NCBI GenBank assembly: GCA_002450295.1
Contig: DJYX01000181.1
Coordinates: forward strand, 1 to 23,208
Length of the DNA stretch: 23,208 nucleotides
Direction of reading: 5' to 3'
Origin: Deltaproteobacteria bacterium UBA6967
GTDB lineage: Bacteria; SAR324; NAC60-12
Below, piece after piece: positions 15,204-22,957 of this stretch. Position 1 is the first letter of the stretch, and each line of letters starts with the position of its first letter. Under the pieces are notes generated by a model, which saw only the letters and a list, made by a program, of their open reading frames with translations, was not told the DNA's origin and made no database searches. The translations under genes were made by a program, and so were the position numbers.

Positions 15204-17048
15204 ATGAAAACGATTCGACTAACGATGGCCCAAGCACTGGTCCGCTATCTTGTCAACCAGCACACCATGATTGATGGCAAGAAGGAGCCCTTGTTTCCAG
15301 GGGTTTTTGCAATTTTTGGCCATGGCAATGTTACCTGTCTGGGTGAGGCTCTGGAATCAGTTCGTGATGTCATGCCCACGTGGCGGGGTCAGAATGAACA
15401 ATCAATGGGTTTGGCTGCGGTTGCGTTTGCCAAGGCAAGCCGCCGACGTCAGATCATGGTTGCAACCTCATCAATTGGCCCTGGCTGTACAAATTTTCTG
15501 ACAGCTGCCGGTACGGCCCACTCGAATCGGTTACCTGTTCTGTTCCTCTCCGGAGATACCTTCTCTAATCGGCTACCTGATCCAGTCTTGCAGCAAGTTG
15601 AACATTTCCAAGATCCAACATTGACTGTCGCGGATGCCTTCAAGTCTTGTACAAGATTCTGGGATCGAATTACTCATCCAGCACAGTTGATGGTCTCCCT
15701 CCCACAAGCAGTGGCGACAATGATGGATCCGGCTACTTCTGGCCCAGCCTTCATTGCCCTACCCCAGGATATCCAAGCAGTTGCTTACGATTATCCCGAG
15801 GTGTTCTTTGAGGAGAAGATTCACCGAAGCCCACGACCTCGGCCCGATCAGGATAGCATTGCGGAGGCAGCAGCAATTTTGAAGTCAGCCCAAAAACCGA
15901 TGATTGTTGCTGGCGGAGGGGTATTTTACTCAGGTGCAGTCGCTACTCTGACCAGTTTTGCAGAAAAACACGGTATCCCAGTGACAGAGACAATCGCTGG
16001 TCGATCACAGATGCTGCATGACCATAAACTGAATGCTGGACCACTCGGTGTGATCGGTTCAAGCTCTGCAAATGCACTTGCTGCAGAGGCCGATGTCGTT
16101 CTTGCTGTGGGAACCCGTCTGCAAGATTTCACAACGGGTTCCTGGTCTGTCTTTGGTAATGAGTCAATGCAGTTGATTGCGATCAACGCAGCCAGCTTCG
16201 ACGCTCACAAGCACCGGGCGCTCTCCGTAGTTGGCGATGCCAAGGTTGGCTTGGAAGATCTAAGCAGTGCGCTGGGTAATTGGGCAGGCAGTCCAGCTTG
16301 GATCGAAACGGCACAGGGGCATTATGCAGAGTGGAACCGGACAGTAGATCAGCATTCTGGACCATCAGATGCTGTTCCTCCAAGCTACGGGCAAGTCGTT
16401 GGTGCCATCAACAGAAGCTGTGATAGCACTGACTTGGCACTGACTGCTGCAGGTGGATTACCAGGCGAGCTTTGCAAAAACTGGAAGACACGCTCAATTG
16501 GTACTTTTGACTGTGAGTTTGGCTTTTCTTGTATGGGATATGAAATCGCAGGTGGTTGGGGGGCCAAAATGGCAGACCCATCCCGAGACGTCATCGTCTT
16601 CGTTGGCGATGGATCTTACTTGATGTTGAACAGTGACATTTACAGCACTGTGCTGACAGGACACAAGATGATCGTCATCGTCTGTGACAACGGGGGCTTC
16701 TCTGTGATCAATCGCTTACAAAATTTCAAGGGAAGCGCTTCTTTCAACAATCTCTTAAAGGACTGTAAAGTAGAGAACCTTCAAGGGGTTGATTTCGTAC
16801 AGCACGCCACCAGCATGGGAGCCCTTGGTGAGCAAGTGGAAAGCATTGCAGAGCTAGAGGCTGCATTTAAACGTGCGAAAGCAGCGGATCGCACTTATGT
16901 CATCTGCATCAAAACCCAGCCATCACAATGGACGCCAGGAGATGCTTGGTGGGATGTCGGAGTCCCAGAAGTGAGTGATCGTGAAGAGGTTCGTCAAGCA
17001 AGGTCAGACCATTCCGAGGGCCAGAAACGTCAACGCTTGGGCGTGTAA
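15204..17048 (+). CDS. iolD: 3D-(3,5/4)-trihydroxycyclohexane-1,2-dione acylhydrolase
   Basis: Thiamine-diphosphate enzyme that opens the cyclitol ring, hydrolysing the dione made by IolE to 5-deoxy-D-glucuronate. The 614-aa protein has the three-domain acetolactate-synthase-like fold. The N-terminal part carries catalytic Glu65 in GQNEQSMGLA. The central domain includes MIVAGGGVFYSGA. The C-terminal ThDP motif begins VFVGDGSY (about 466-473) and ends at the Asn of VCDNGGF. ATG at 15204 is used because AGAGGAG lies 6 bases upstream; an earlier TTG would add nine residues. Length is normal for IolD. First gene of the iolD-dehydrogenase-iolE unit, divergent from the regulator. Confidence 0.95.
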   Translation: MKTIRLTMAQALVRYLVNQHTMIDGKKEPLFPGVFAIFGHGNVTCLGEALESVRDVMPTWRGQNEQSMGLAAVAFAKASRRRQIMVATSSIGPGCTNFLTAAGTAHSNRLPVLFLSGDTFSNRLPDPVLQQVEHFQDPTLTVADAFKSCTRFWDRITHPAQLMVSLPQAVATMMDPATSGPAFIALPQDIQAVAYDYPEVFFEEKIHRSPRPRPDQDSIAEAAAILKSAQKPMIVAGGGVFYSGAVATLTSFAEKHGIPVTETIAGRSQMLHDHKLNAGPLGVIGSSSANALAAEADVVLAVGTRLQDFTTGSWSVFGNESMQLIAINAASFDAHKHRALSVVGDAKVGLEDLSSALGNWAGSPAWIETAQGHYAEWNRTVDQHSGPSDAVPPSYGQVVGAINRSCDSTDLALTAAGGLPGELCKNWKTRSIGTFDCEFGFSCMGYEIAGGWGAKMADPSRDVIVFVGDGSYLMLNSDIYSTVLTGHKMIVIVCDNGGFSVINRLQNFKGSASFNNLLKDCKVENLQGVDFVQHATSMGALGEQVESIAELEAAFKRAKAADRTYVICIKTQPSQWTPGDAWWDVGVPEVSDREEVRQARSDHSEGQKRQRLGV

Positions 17049-17068
17049 AATAGAAAGGAAGAATTTTA

Positions 17069-18196
17069 ATGAAGACACTAGGAATCGGACTGATCGGTTC
17101 CGGATTTATGGGGCGTTGCCATGTCAACGCCTACAATTCGATAGCCAGCATCTTTAAAGTCTCTCAAAAACCAGTCCTGAAGATGCTCGCTGATGCGTCC
17201 CCTGAACTAGCCAGTCAACAAGCAAAGGCTCTACAATTTGAACAGAGCACTGCCGATTGGCAGGAGTTGGTGCAACATCCTGAAGTTGATGTCGTTGATA
17301 TCACGGCTCCAAACCATTTGCACCATCCAATTGCAATCGCTGCGATGAACTTGGGTAAGTCCGTTTACTGTGAGAAGCCACTGGCTTGCACACTTGCTGA
17401 AGCCCAAGAGATGGCTAATTTGGCCAGGTCAAAGCAGATCCCGACACTTGTCGGGTATAACTATCTGCAGAACCCTCTCATGAGAACCGCCCGAGAGATT
17501 GTTCAGAGTGGCGAAATCGGGGAACCGATTGCTTTCAGAGGTGTACATGCAGAAGACTACATGGCTAATCCCCTATCACCATACACCACTCGACTGGATG
17601 CTTCTCAGGGAGGAGGGGTACTGTATGACTTGGGAAGTCATATCATCTCCCTAGCTCGCTACGTTGCAGGACCAATTCAAGAAGTTTTGGGGAATCTGAC
17701 GACTGTCGTTCCCGAAAGACCTAGTGGAGATACGACCCGCCTGGTTCATGTTGATGACCAAACCCACTGCCTGGTGAGATTTGAGAACGGCTGTGTTGGT
17801 ACACTAGAGGCTAGTTGGATGGCCTGGGGGCGGAAGATGCACCTTGCTTTTGAGCTGACTTGTACGAAAGGGACGCTTGTCTTCAATCAGGAACAGTTCA
17901 ATGAGTTGAGACTGTATGATGCCAACCAGAAAGCGGGTCGGGATGGTTTTAAAACATTACTTTCCGGACCAGACCACCCTCACTATAGTGCTTTCTGCCC
18001 TGCACCTGGGCATCAACTTGGCTTCAATGAACTCAAGGTGATTGAGCTGCTACAACTGCTACGAGCACTGGAAGGTGGGGATGCCTGCTGGCCTGATTTC
18101 ACCGAAGCTTTTGAAATTCAAAAAGTGTTGGAAGCGGTCAAGCTTTCATCAGAAGAGGCAAGGTGGTGTTCCCCACAGTCAATGATTACAAATTGA
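17069..18196 (+). CDS. Gfo/Idh/MocA-family oxidoreductase, probable inositol-related dehydrogenase
   Basis: A 375-aa NAD(P)-dependent dehydrogenase with Rossmann loop GSGFMG (10-15), the YCEKP motif (100-104) and the catalytic-region segment GGGVLYDLGSH (Asp187, His191). It lies 20 bases after iolD with a strong AAGGAAG site, and 39 bases before iolE, so it is fully embedded in inositol genes. It differs clearly from IolG at 3581-4603, which has RDMTIHDFD in the same place. Likely roles are oxidation of scyllo-inositol or another cyclitol, or of an O-methyl or glycosylated inositol. These are inferences from position; the substrate is unknown. Confidence 0.9.
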   Translation: MKTLGIGLIGSGFMGRCHVNAYNSIASIFKVSQKPVLKMLADASPELASQQAKALQFEQSTADWQELVQHPEVDVVDITAPNHLHHPIAIAAMNLGKSVYCEKPLACTLAEAQEMANLARSKQIPTLVGYNYLQNPLMRTAREIVQSGEIGEPIAFRGVHAEDYMANPLSPYTTRLDASQGGGVLYDLGSHIISLARYVAGPIQEVLGNLTTVVPERPSGDTTRLVHVDDQTHCLVRFENGCVGTLEASWMAWGRKMHLAFELTCTKGTLVFNQEQFNELRLYDANQKAGRDGFKTLLSGPDHPHYSAFCPAPGHQLGFNELKVIELLQLLRALEGGDACWPDFTEAFEIQKVLEAVKLSSEEARWCSPQSMITN

Positions 18197-18235
18197 TTGT
18201 CTGATTTCAGAAAACATTCAACTTCAGGAAAACAT

Positions 18236-19135
18236 ATGAGCGTTCAACTGGCTGTCGCCCCAATTGCTTGGTCCAACAGTGATCTGCCCCAATTAGGGGG
18301 AGACACTCCATTGGAAACATGTTTGCGGGAGAGTCGTGAGGCAGGGTTTACCGGAACAGAAAGTGGCGCTAAGTATCCGATGGATCCTGAAAAACTTGGA
18401 CCACTGCTCAAACAATTCGATCTCAAGCTTGCGTCGGGTTGGTTCTCTGGAACCCTACGCGAGTGCAGTGTGGATGAAGAATGGGAAAATCTTCAGGAAA
18501 TGCTCTACACCTTCAAATCCTTGCAAGCTCCTGTTTTGGTTTATGCAGAAACCAGTGGCAGTGTTCAAACAAAGCAGCAAATTCCAGTCTCCCAACGTCC
18601 TGTCATGCCTGACGAAGAATACCCAGAATATGGGCGAAAATTGACAGAAATCGCCGATCGTATGGCAGCGTATGGAGTGCCAATGGTCTATCACCATCAC
18701 ATGGGGACAGTTATTGAGACAGAGCGAGAAGTCGACCTTTTGATGGCCAACACGGGGCCCAATGTGAATTTATTGATAGACACAGGACACCTTACTTTCG
18801 CAGGTGGCAATGTGGAGGCAACCACTCGTCGTCATGGACATCGGGTGAAACATGTGCACTGCAAAGACATCCGGGCAGATGTCTACAAAAGAGTTCAGGC
18901 CGAGGACATGAGCTTCCTAGACGCCGTGCTGGAGGGAGTCTTCACCGTCCCAGGAGATGGCTCGATAGACTTTCACAACTTTGCGAAGGTACTTTCCGAC
19001 ATCAACTACAGTGGTTGGATCGTAGTCGAAGCAGAGCAAGATCCAGAAAAAGCCAATCCCCTGATTTACTCAAGGATGGGTCATCAGCACTTGACCGATG
19101 CACTTCAAAAAGCAGCCATCGAAATTCAGGCCTGA
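18236..19135 (+). CDS. iolE: myo-inosose-2 dehydratase
   Basis: Dehydrates scyllo-inosose (2-keto-myo-inositol) to the dione substrate of IolD. The 299-aa AP-endonuclease-2-type TIM barrel begins with the IolE-typical LAVAPIAWSNSDLPQLGGDTP. It carries putative metal and active-site segments YHHHMGTVIE (152-161), IDTGHLTFAGG (181-191), HVHCKDIR (206-213) and VVEAEQDP (263-270). The ATG at 18236 has an AGGAAA site 7 bases upstream and gives the usual family length; an earlier TTG is disregarded. It is the last gene of the iolD unit, with a terminator-like hairpin about 70 bases beyond. Confidence 0.94.
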   Translation: MSVQLAVAPIAWSNSDLPQLGGDTPLETCLRESREAGFTGTESGAKYPMDPEKLGPLLKQFDLKLASGWFSGTLRECSVDEEWENLQEMLYTFKSLQAPVLVYAETSGSVQTKQQIPVSQRPVMPDEEYPEYGRKLTEIADRMAAYGVPMVYHHHMGTVIETEREVDLLMANTGPNVNLLIDTGHLTFAGGNVEATTRRHGHRVKHVHCKDIRADVYKRVQAEDMSFLDAVLEGVFTVPGDGSIDFHNFAKVLSDINYSGWIVVEAEQDPEKANPLIYSRMGHQHLTDALQKAAIEIQA

Positions 19136-19201
19136 GTTAGCATATTTTCTGACAGCCCTGCACTATAGGGTCTTTTCATCATTTTATCCTCACCACCGTC
19201 T

Positions 19202-19245
19202 CCCAAGAGCCTGACATTTTGCTGGGCTGTTGGGGGTTCTTTTTT
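19202..19245 (+). terminator. intrinsic terminator candidate after iolE
   Basis: CCCAA-g-AGCC (19202-19211) pairs with GGCT-g-TTGGG (19225-19234), leaving one internal G-G mismatch. A T-run (19240-19245) follows after five bases. It would end the iolD-iolE transcript and isolate the downstream aldehyde dehydrogenase. Confidence 0.5.
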
Positions 19246-19297
19246 CAAGAATTCCATACATTCTTCCTAGGGTGTTTCCTCACTAAAAGGAGTACTT

Positions 19298-20719
19298 ATG
19301 CGCAAAATGTTCATAAATGGAGCTTGGTCTGAGTCTCCTAAAAGCTCACCCGTGATTCGCTCTTTCAATGGAGAAACAGTGGATCACATTCCAGATGCCA
19401 CAGATGAGCAAGTAGAACAGACCCTCGAAGCAGCCCACAAGGCGTCAAAAATATTGGCAAAAATACCAGCCCATGAACGAGCCAGAATCCTTAACAAGGC
19501 TGCGGCCTTGATTGATGAGCATGTGGATGAGTTGGCCAACTTGGTCTCGCTTGAAGTTGGGAAGCCCATCTCAGAAGCCCGAGGTGAAGCAGGACGTGTG
19601 GGTGAATTGTTGAGACTCTCTGTGTTTGAAGGCACTCAAGTGCGTGGGGAGAGTCTTCCTCTAGATGCTCAAGTCGGTGCTGGCAAAGACAAATTGGGTT
19701 TCACTATGAGAGTACCCTGTGGAGTCGTGTTGGCCATCACCCCCTTCAATTACCCATTACTCCTCGTAATGCACAAAATCGGACCTGCCCTAAGTGCAGG
19801 TAATGCCGTGATCTTAAAACCAGCTAAGCAGACCTCACTCTCAGCTTTACGGATGACCGAACTCTTGTACGAAGCAGGCCTTCCAGAAAATGCTTTGCAA
19901 ACCATCACGGGTTCTGGTTCACGATTGGGAAAGTTGCTCTGTGCTGACAAGCGAGTGCGTAAAATCAGCTTCACAGGAAGTACTGATGTTGGGGAGCAGA
20001 TTACCCAAATTGCAGGGGTCAAGAAGCTTTCCCTAGAGCTTGGTTCAAGCTGTCCCATGATAGTGATGCCTGACGCTGACCTAGACCAAGTAGCGGCTGC
20101 GACAGCAACAGGAGGCTTTGTCAATGCTGGACAGGTTTGTATTTCACTTCAGAGAGTCGTTGTCCATCAGAAGGTTTATGCTGATTATTTAGACGCAGTC
20201 AAAAGTGCAGTGGAGGGAATTTCTGTAGGTGACCCGATGGAAGAATCTACAAAGCTCAGTGCGATGATCAACGAAGCAGAAGCAGCACGTGTGTCCGATT
20301 GGCTCCAGGAAGCAGTTCAAAGTGGAGCTCGGCTAATTACAGGGGGCGATCGTGAAAAAGCCATTGTTCAACCGACTGTCATTGCTGATGTCAAACCCTG
20401 CATGAGACTCGCCACACAAGAACTGTTTGGCCCCGCAATTGGTGTTGCACCTGTGGAGAGCTTCGACGAGGCAATGGAAATTGCCAATGGTGTGAATTAT
20501 GGACTTGGAGCCAGTATTTTCACAAAAGATGTCAACACCGCCTTACGCTTCGCTCAGCAGATTGAGAGTGGGAATGCCATGATTAACTGGTCCCCACTTT
20601 GGAGAGCTGATCTGATGCCCTACGGAGGCTTCAAGGGTAGCGGCATTGGCAAAGAAGGTCCCCGCTACGCCGTAGAAGAGATGACTGAGTTGAAGACTGT
20701 GGCGTTCCACGGCTTGTGA
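19298..20719 (+). CDS. NAD(P)-dependent aldehyde dehydrogenase
   Basis: Oxidises an aldehyde to a carboxylate. The 473-aa chain has the full hydrolytic ALDH active site: ITPFNYP (147-153), Lys174 in LKPAK, FTGSTDVGE, general base Glu247 in LELGSS and nucleophile Cys281 in AGQVCIS. The C-terminal segment LMPYGGFKGSGIGKEG is typical of lactaldehyde, glyceraldehyde and semialdehyde enzymes. Unlike the nearby MmsA it keeps the Glu, so it is not CoA-acylating. A strong AAGGAG site precedes the ATG. Terminator-like hairpins stand on both sides, suggesting its own transcript. It could oxidise the aldehyde released by the HpcH-type aldolase (inference). Confidence 0.92.
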   Translation: MRKMFINGAWSESPKSSPVIRSFNGETVDHIPDATDEQVEQTLEAAHKASKILAKIPAHERARILNKAAALIDEHVDELANLVSLEVGKPISEARGEAGRVGELLRLSVFEGTQVRGESLPLDAQVGAGKDKLGFTMRVPCGVVLAITPFNYPLLLVMHKIGPALSAGNAVILKPAKQTSLSALRMTELLYEAGLPENALQTITGSGSRLGKLLCADKRVRKISFTGSTDVGEQITQIAGVKKLSLELGSSCPMIVMPDADLDQVAAATATGGFVNAGQVCISLQRVVVHQKVYADYLDAVKSAVEGISVGDPMEESTKLSAMINEAEAARVSDWLQEAVQSGARLITGGDREKAIVQPTVIADVKPCMRLATQELFGPAIGVAPVESFDEAMEIANGVNYGLGASIFTKDVNTALRFAQQIESGNAMINWSPLWRADLMPYGGFKGSGIGKEGPRYAVEEMTELKTVAFHGL

Positions 20720-20726
20720 TCCATCC

Positions 20727-20755
20727 AGCAGGCTCGCAGGAGCCTGCTTTATTCC
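20727..20755 (+). terminator. intrinsic terminator after the aldehyde dehydrogenase
   Basis: Perfect 9-base arms AGCAGGCTC (20727-20735) and GAGCCTGCT (20740-20748) flank a 4-base loop and are followed by a short T-rich stretch. It lies 8 bases past the stop codon. Confidence 0.75.
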
Positions 20756-20832
20756 TGCCTCAAGAATCCTCACCAAACTTGATCGAGAAAAAACTTACAT
20801 CCCTCATTAATTGGTTTTTGACAAATAAGCAT

Positions 20833-20855
20833 TGAATATAAATCAAAGATATTCA
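20833..20855. promoter_or_regulatory. inverted repeat upstream of the first EamA transporter
   Basis: TGAATAT and ATATTCA form exact 7-base arms around 9 bases. A perfect -35 hexamer TTGACA lies just upstream (20818-20823), but no well-spaced -10 follows. A candidate operator only. Confidence 0.3.
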
Positions 20856-20967
20856 TGCTCTATTGATAAGTATTCCAGTCTGGGTCGATCTCCCATCAGT
20901 ATTCATTCACTCCAAATTTCCAAAGCTATTCTTGAATCTTACAAAATTTAGAGAGAATCCAAACCAC

Positions 20968-21834
20968 ATGGGGATTCTCTTCATGGTGTTGGCAATGGCA
21001 GGCTTTGCTGTTGAGGACCTGGTGATCAAATTAGTTTCTGTCCGTTTACCGGTCAGCCAGATTCTGATCATGCTTGGATTGTTGAGCTTGATTTGGTTTG
21101 TGATGATCGCCAAGTGGAAGAAAATCCCTCTGCTGACTAGGGAAATGTTGAATAAGCCTTTTATCATTAGAACTCTGGCAGACCTGTTTGCAGCACTCTT
21201 TTATGTAATTGCTGTCGTCAATTCACCCCTCAGTTCAGCCTCGGCAATACTCCAGTTTTCTCCATTACTCGTGACCTTGGGGGCAGCTCTTTTTCTGCGT
21301 GAGAGAGTCAGCCTTGGCAGCTGGATCGCAATTGGCTTCGGCTTTGCGGGAATGATGCTGATCATCCGTCCTGGTACTGAAAGCTTCACCCCTACATCAA
21401 TTTTCGCGGTTTTGTCGGTTGTCATGCTGGCTTTGCGAGAAATCACAACGCGCGTAATGTCAGTTTCTGTGCCCTCCCTAGCCGTCTCGAGTTGGGCTTT
21501 TGCTGCTTGTGCGCTGATCGGCTTCCTCACCATCCCTTTCTTCCCAGATCCAGTTATACCGACAAGTGAAGACCTATTGCTGATGCTCGCCTCCAGCGTG
21601 GTCAGTTGCATTGCCTATTACGCTTTGGTCCAGGCAACCCGAGATGGTGAAGTCTCCGTGATTGCTCCATTTCGCTATACTCGACTACTCTTTGCATTGA
21701 TTCTCTCCTCTTGGGTTCTTGGAGAGCAACCCGATACGATCATGTATATTGGTTCAGTCTTGGTTGTTTTTTCAGGGCTCTATAACCTTGGTTTTGGGCG
21801 CATATTTTATGCTGCCCAGTCTGCATCTTCATAA
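20968..21834 (+). CDS. EamA/DMT-superfamily membrane transporter
   Basis: Inner-membrane protein of the drug/metabolite transporter superfamily, which exports or imports small metabolites. The 288-aa chain from the ATG at 20968 has about ten hydrophobic helices in two EamA repeats (about 1-140 and 145-280). The first repeat ends with a motif typical of the family (AALFLRERVSLGSWIAIGFG). A longer in-frame frame from a TTG at 20863 adds a 35-residue, non-membrane, ribosome-site-poor extension and is rejected. It converges with a second EamA gene, with 7 bases between stops. The two share architecture but are clearly diverged. Substrate unknown; export of a pathway by-product is possible. Confidence 0.87.
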   Translation: MGILFMVLAMAGFAVEDLVIKLVSVRLPVSQILIMLGLLSLIWFVMIAKWKKIPLLTREMLNKPFIIRTLADLFAALFYVIAVVNSPLSSASAILQFSPLLVTLGAALFLRERVSLGSWIAIGFGFAGMMLIIRPGTESFTPTSIFAVLSVVMLALREITTRVMSVSVPSLAVSSWAFAACALIGFLTIPFFPDPVIPTSEDLLLMLASSVVSCIAYYALVQATRDGEVSVIAPFRYTRLLFALILSSWVLGEQPDTIMYIGSVLVVFSGLYNLGFGRIFYAAQSASS

Positions 21835-21841
21835 CCTCCTA

Positions 21842-22708
21842 TCACGCCTTTCGAGCAAGAGCAATCCAGCCTCCAAAAATTATGAAACAAGCTCCAAGCG
21901 CCGTTGTCCATGCTGGAATTTCCTCAAACAACAACCAACCAGCGACCGCTGAAGCAGGGATCTGGATGTAGATCCAAGGAGCGATTCTCGAAGACTCCAT
22001 TCTTCTGAAAGCAAAGAAAACTGTGGTCATTGCCAGAAGATCAATTCCCACCATTAAGCCCATCCACATAAAGTGTTGATAGTCTGGTAGTTCCCCTCCA
22101 GTAGCCCACAACAAAATCCCCGCAACGGTTGAACCCGATAACTCCTGATAAAACACCCAGCGTCCCTCCGGTTCTTCGGGATATCGACGAATCCAGGCGT
22201 TACCCACAGCATGACTCATTGCCGCCAGCAAGGGTGCTAACAAATACCAACTGAAGTTCTCCCAGCCTGGCTTCAGACAAATCATCACTCCCACAAAGCC
22301 CAAAGTAATGGCCAACCAGATTCTCGGTGTTACTGGCTCTCGCAGCCAGAAAACTGCTAAAATCACCAAGAAAAAAGGACTGGTGTTCAACAAAGTGCTG
22401 TAGAGAGACAGCGACACAAAATGAAGTGCATACACACCGCCTAGAAAGGGCAAACACATGATCACTCCCCTGATCAAGTGGATGCTGATGATCTTGGTTT
22501 TAAAACCACTCCACCCGCTGCGCCAGTAGATCCAAGTCCCCATTGCCAAGGTGTTCATTGCTAACCATGGAGCGATGAGACTAAATGGCTCCAAATCCAA
22601 TCGCAGCAATTTGATCAAAGCGCCCAGTATCGCAAAGCAGATGAATCCACTGAGCCCAACCCAAAGAGGTGGAATTGTCATTGCCCGAAAGGGGATTGAA
22701 GAGATCAC
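21842..22708 (-). CDS. EamA/DMT-superfamily membrane transporter
   Basis: Second ten-helix, two-repeat EamA protein, 288 aa, on the opposite strand. The first repeat ends LAVFWLREPVTPRIWLAITLGFVGV, the family motif matching RERVSLGSW in the neighbour. The GTG at 22708 is preferred because AGGAA lies 3-4 bases upstream; an ATG at 22681 (279 aa) lacks a visible site but gives a normal N-terminus. A perfect 8-base hairpin (22724-22743) stands directly before the ribosome binding site. Substrate unknown. Confidence 0.87.
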   Translation of the reverse strand: MISSIPFRAMTIPPLWVGLSGFICFAILGALIKLLRLDLEPFSLIAPWLAMNTLAMGTWIYWRSGWSGFKTKIISIHLIRGVIMCLPFLGGVYALHFVSLSLYSTLLNTSPFFLVILAVFWLREPVTPRIWLAITLGFVGVMICLKPGWENFSWYLLAPLLAAMSHAVGNAWIRRYPEEPEGRWVFYQELSGSTVAGILLWATGGELPDYQHFMWMGLMVGIDLLAMTTVFFAFRRMESSRIAPWIYIQIPASAVAGWLLFEEIPAWTTALGACFIIFGGWIALARKA

Positions 22709-22723
22709 AAGTTCCTGTGGATC

Positions 22724-22743
22724 AAAGCTGAGATGTCAGCTTT
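22724..22743 (-). other. hairpin in the EamA gene leader
   Basis: AAAGCTGA and TCAGCTTT are perfect 8-base inverted arms around a 4-base loop. On the leftward transcript the hairpin ends about 16 bases before the GTG start, next to the AGGAA site. It may influence translation; no regulator is implied. Confidence 0.4.
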
Positions 22744-22841
22744 TGGGGAAAATGGAGACTGATCATTTCTAAAAATGAAGGATTTGGCAAAAAATTATTG
22801 ATCTAACGCAGAATAGTGACAAAATCGATACACAATGCAAT

Positions 22842-22875
22842 CTATTGATTAGAATTTATGATAAAATATCAATAG
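22842..22875. promoter_or_regulatory. inverted repeat upstream of the TRAP gene
   Basis: CTATTGAT (22842-22849) and ATCAATAG (22868-22875) are perfect 8-base inverted arms around an 18-base A/T-rich spacer. The spacer holds -10-like hexamers TATGAT (22857-22862) and TAAAAT (22862-22867). It resembles an operator straddling a promoter about 90 bases before the ATG at 22958. A further TATTGAT occurs at 22796-22802. Confidence 0.4.
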
Positions 22876-22957
22876 TTTATATTCTTAGAAAATTTACTTA
22901 GTCATCACGACTCCTTCGATCAAAAACTTTGAGTGAAGGGATCCAGTAGTAACCAAC

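Noticed and set aside
5831..19135. Firm assignment of the dehydratase/aldolase/ALDH set to sulfoquinovose (sulfo-ED) degradation
   Set aside because: The enzyme families fit, but the same families serve many sugar acids. No sulfoquinovosidase, lactonase or sulfonate exporter is visible, and no sulfonate-binding motif can be recognised by eye.
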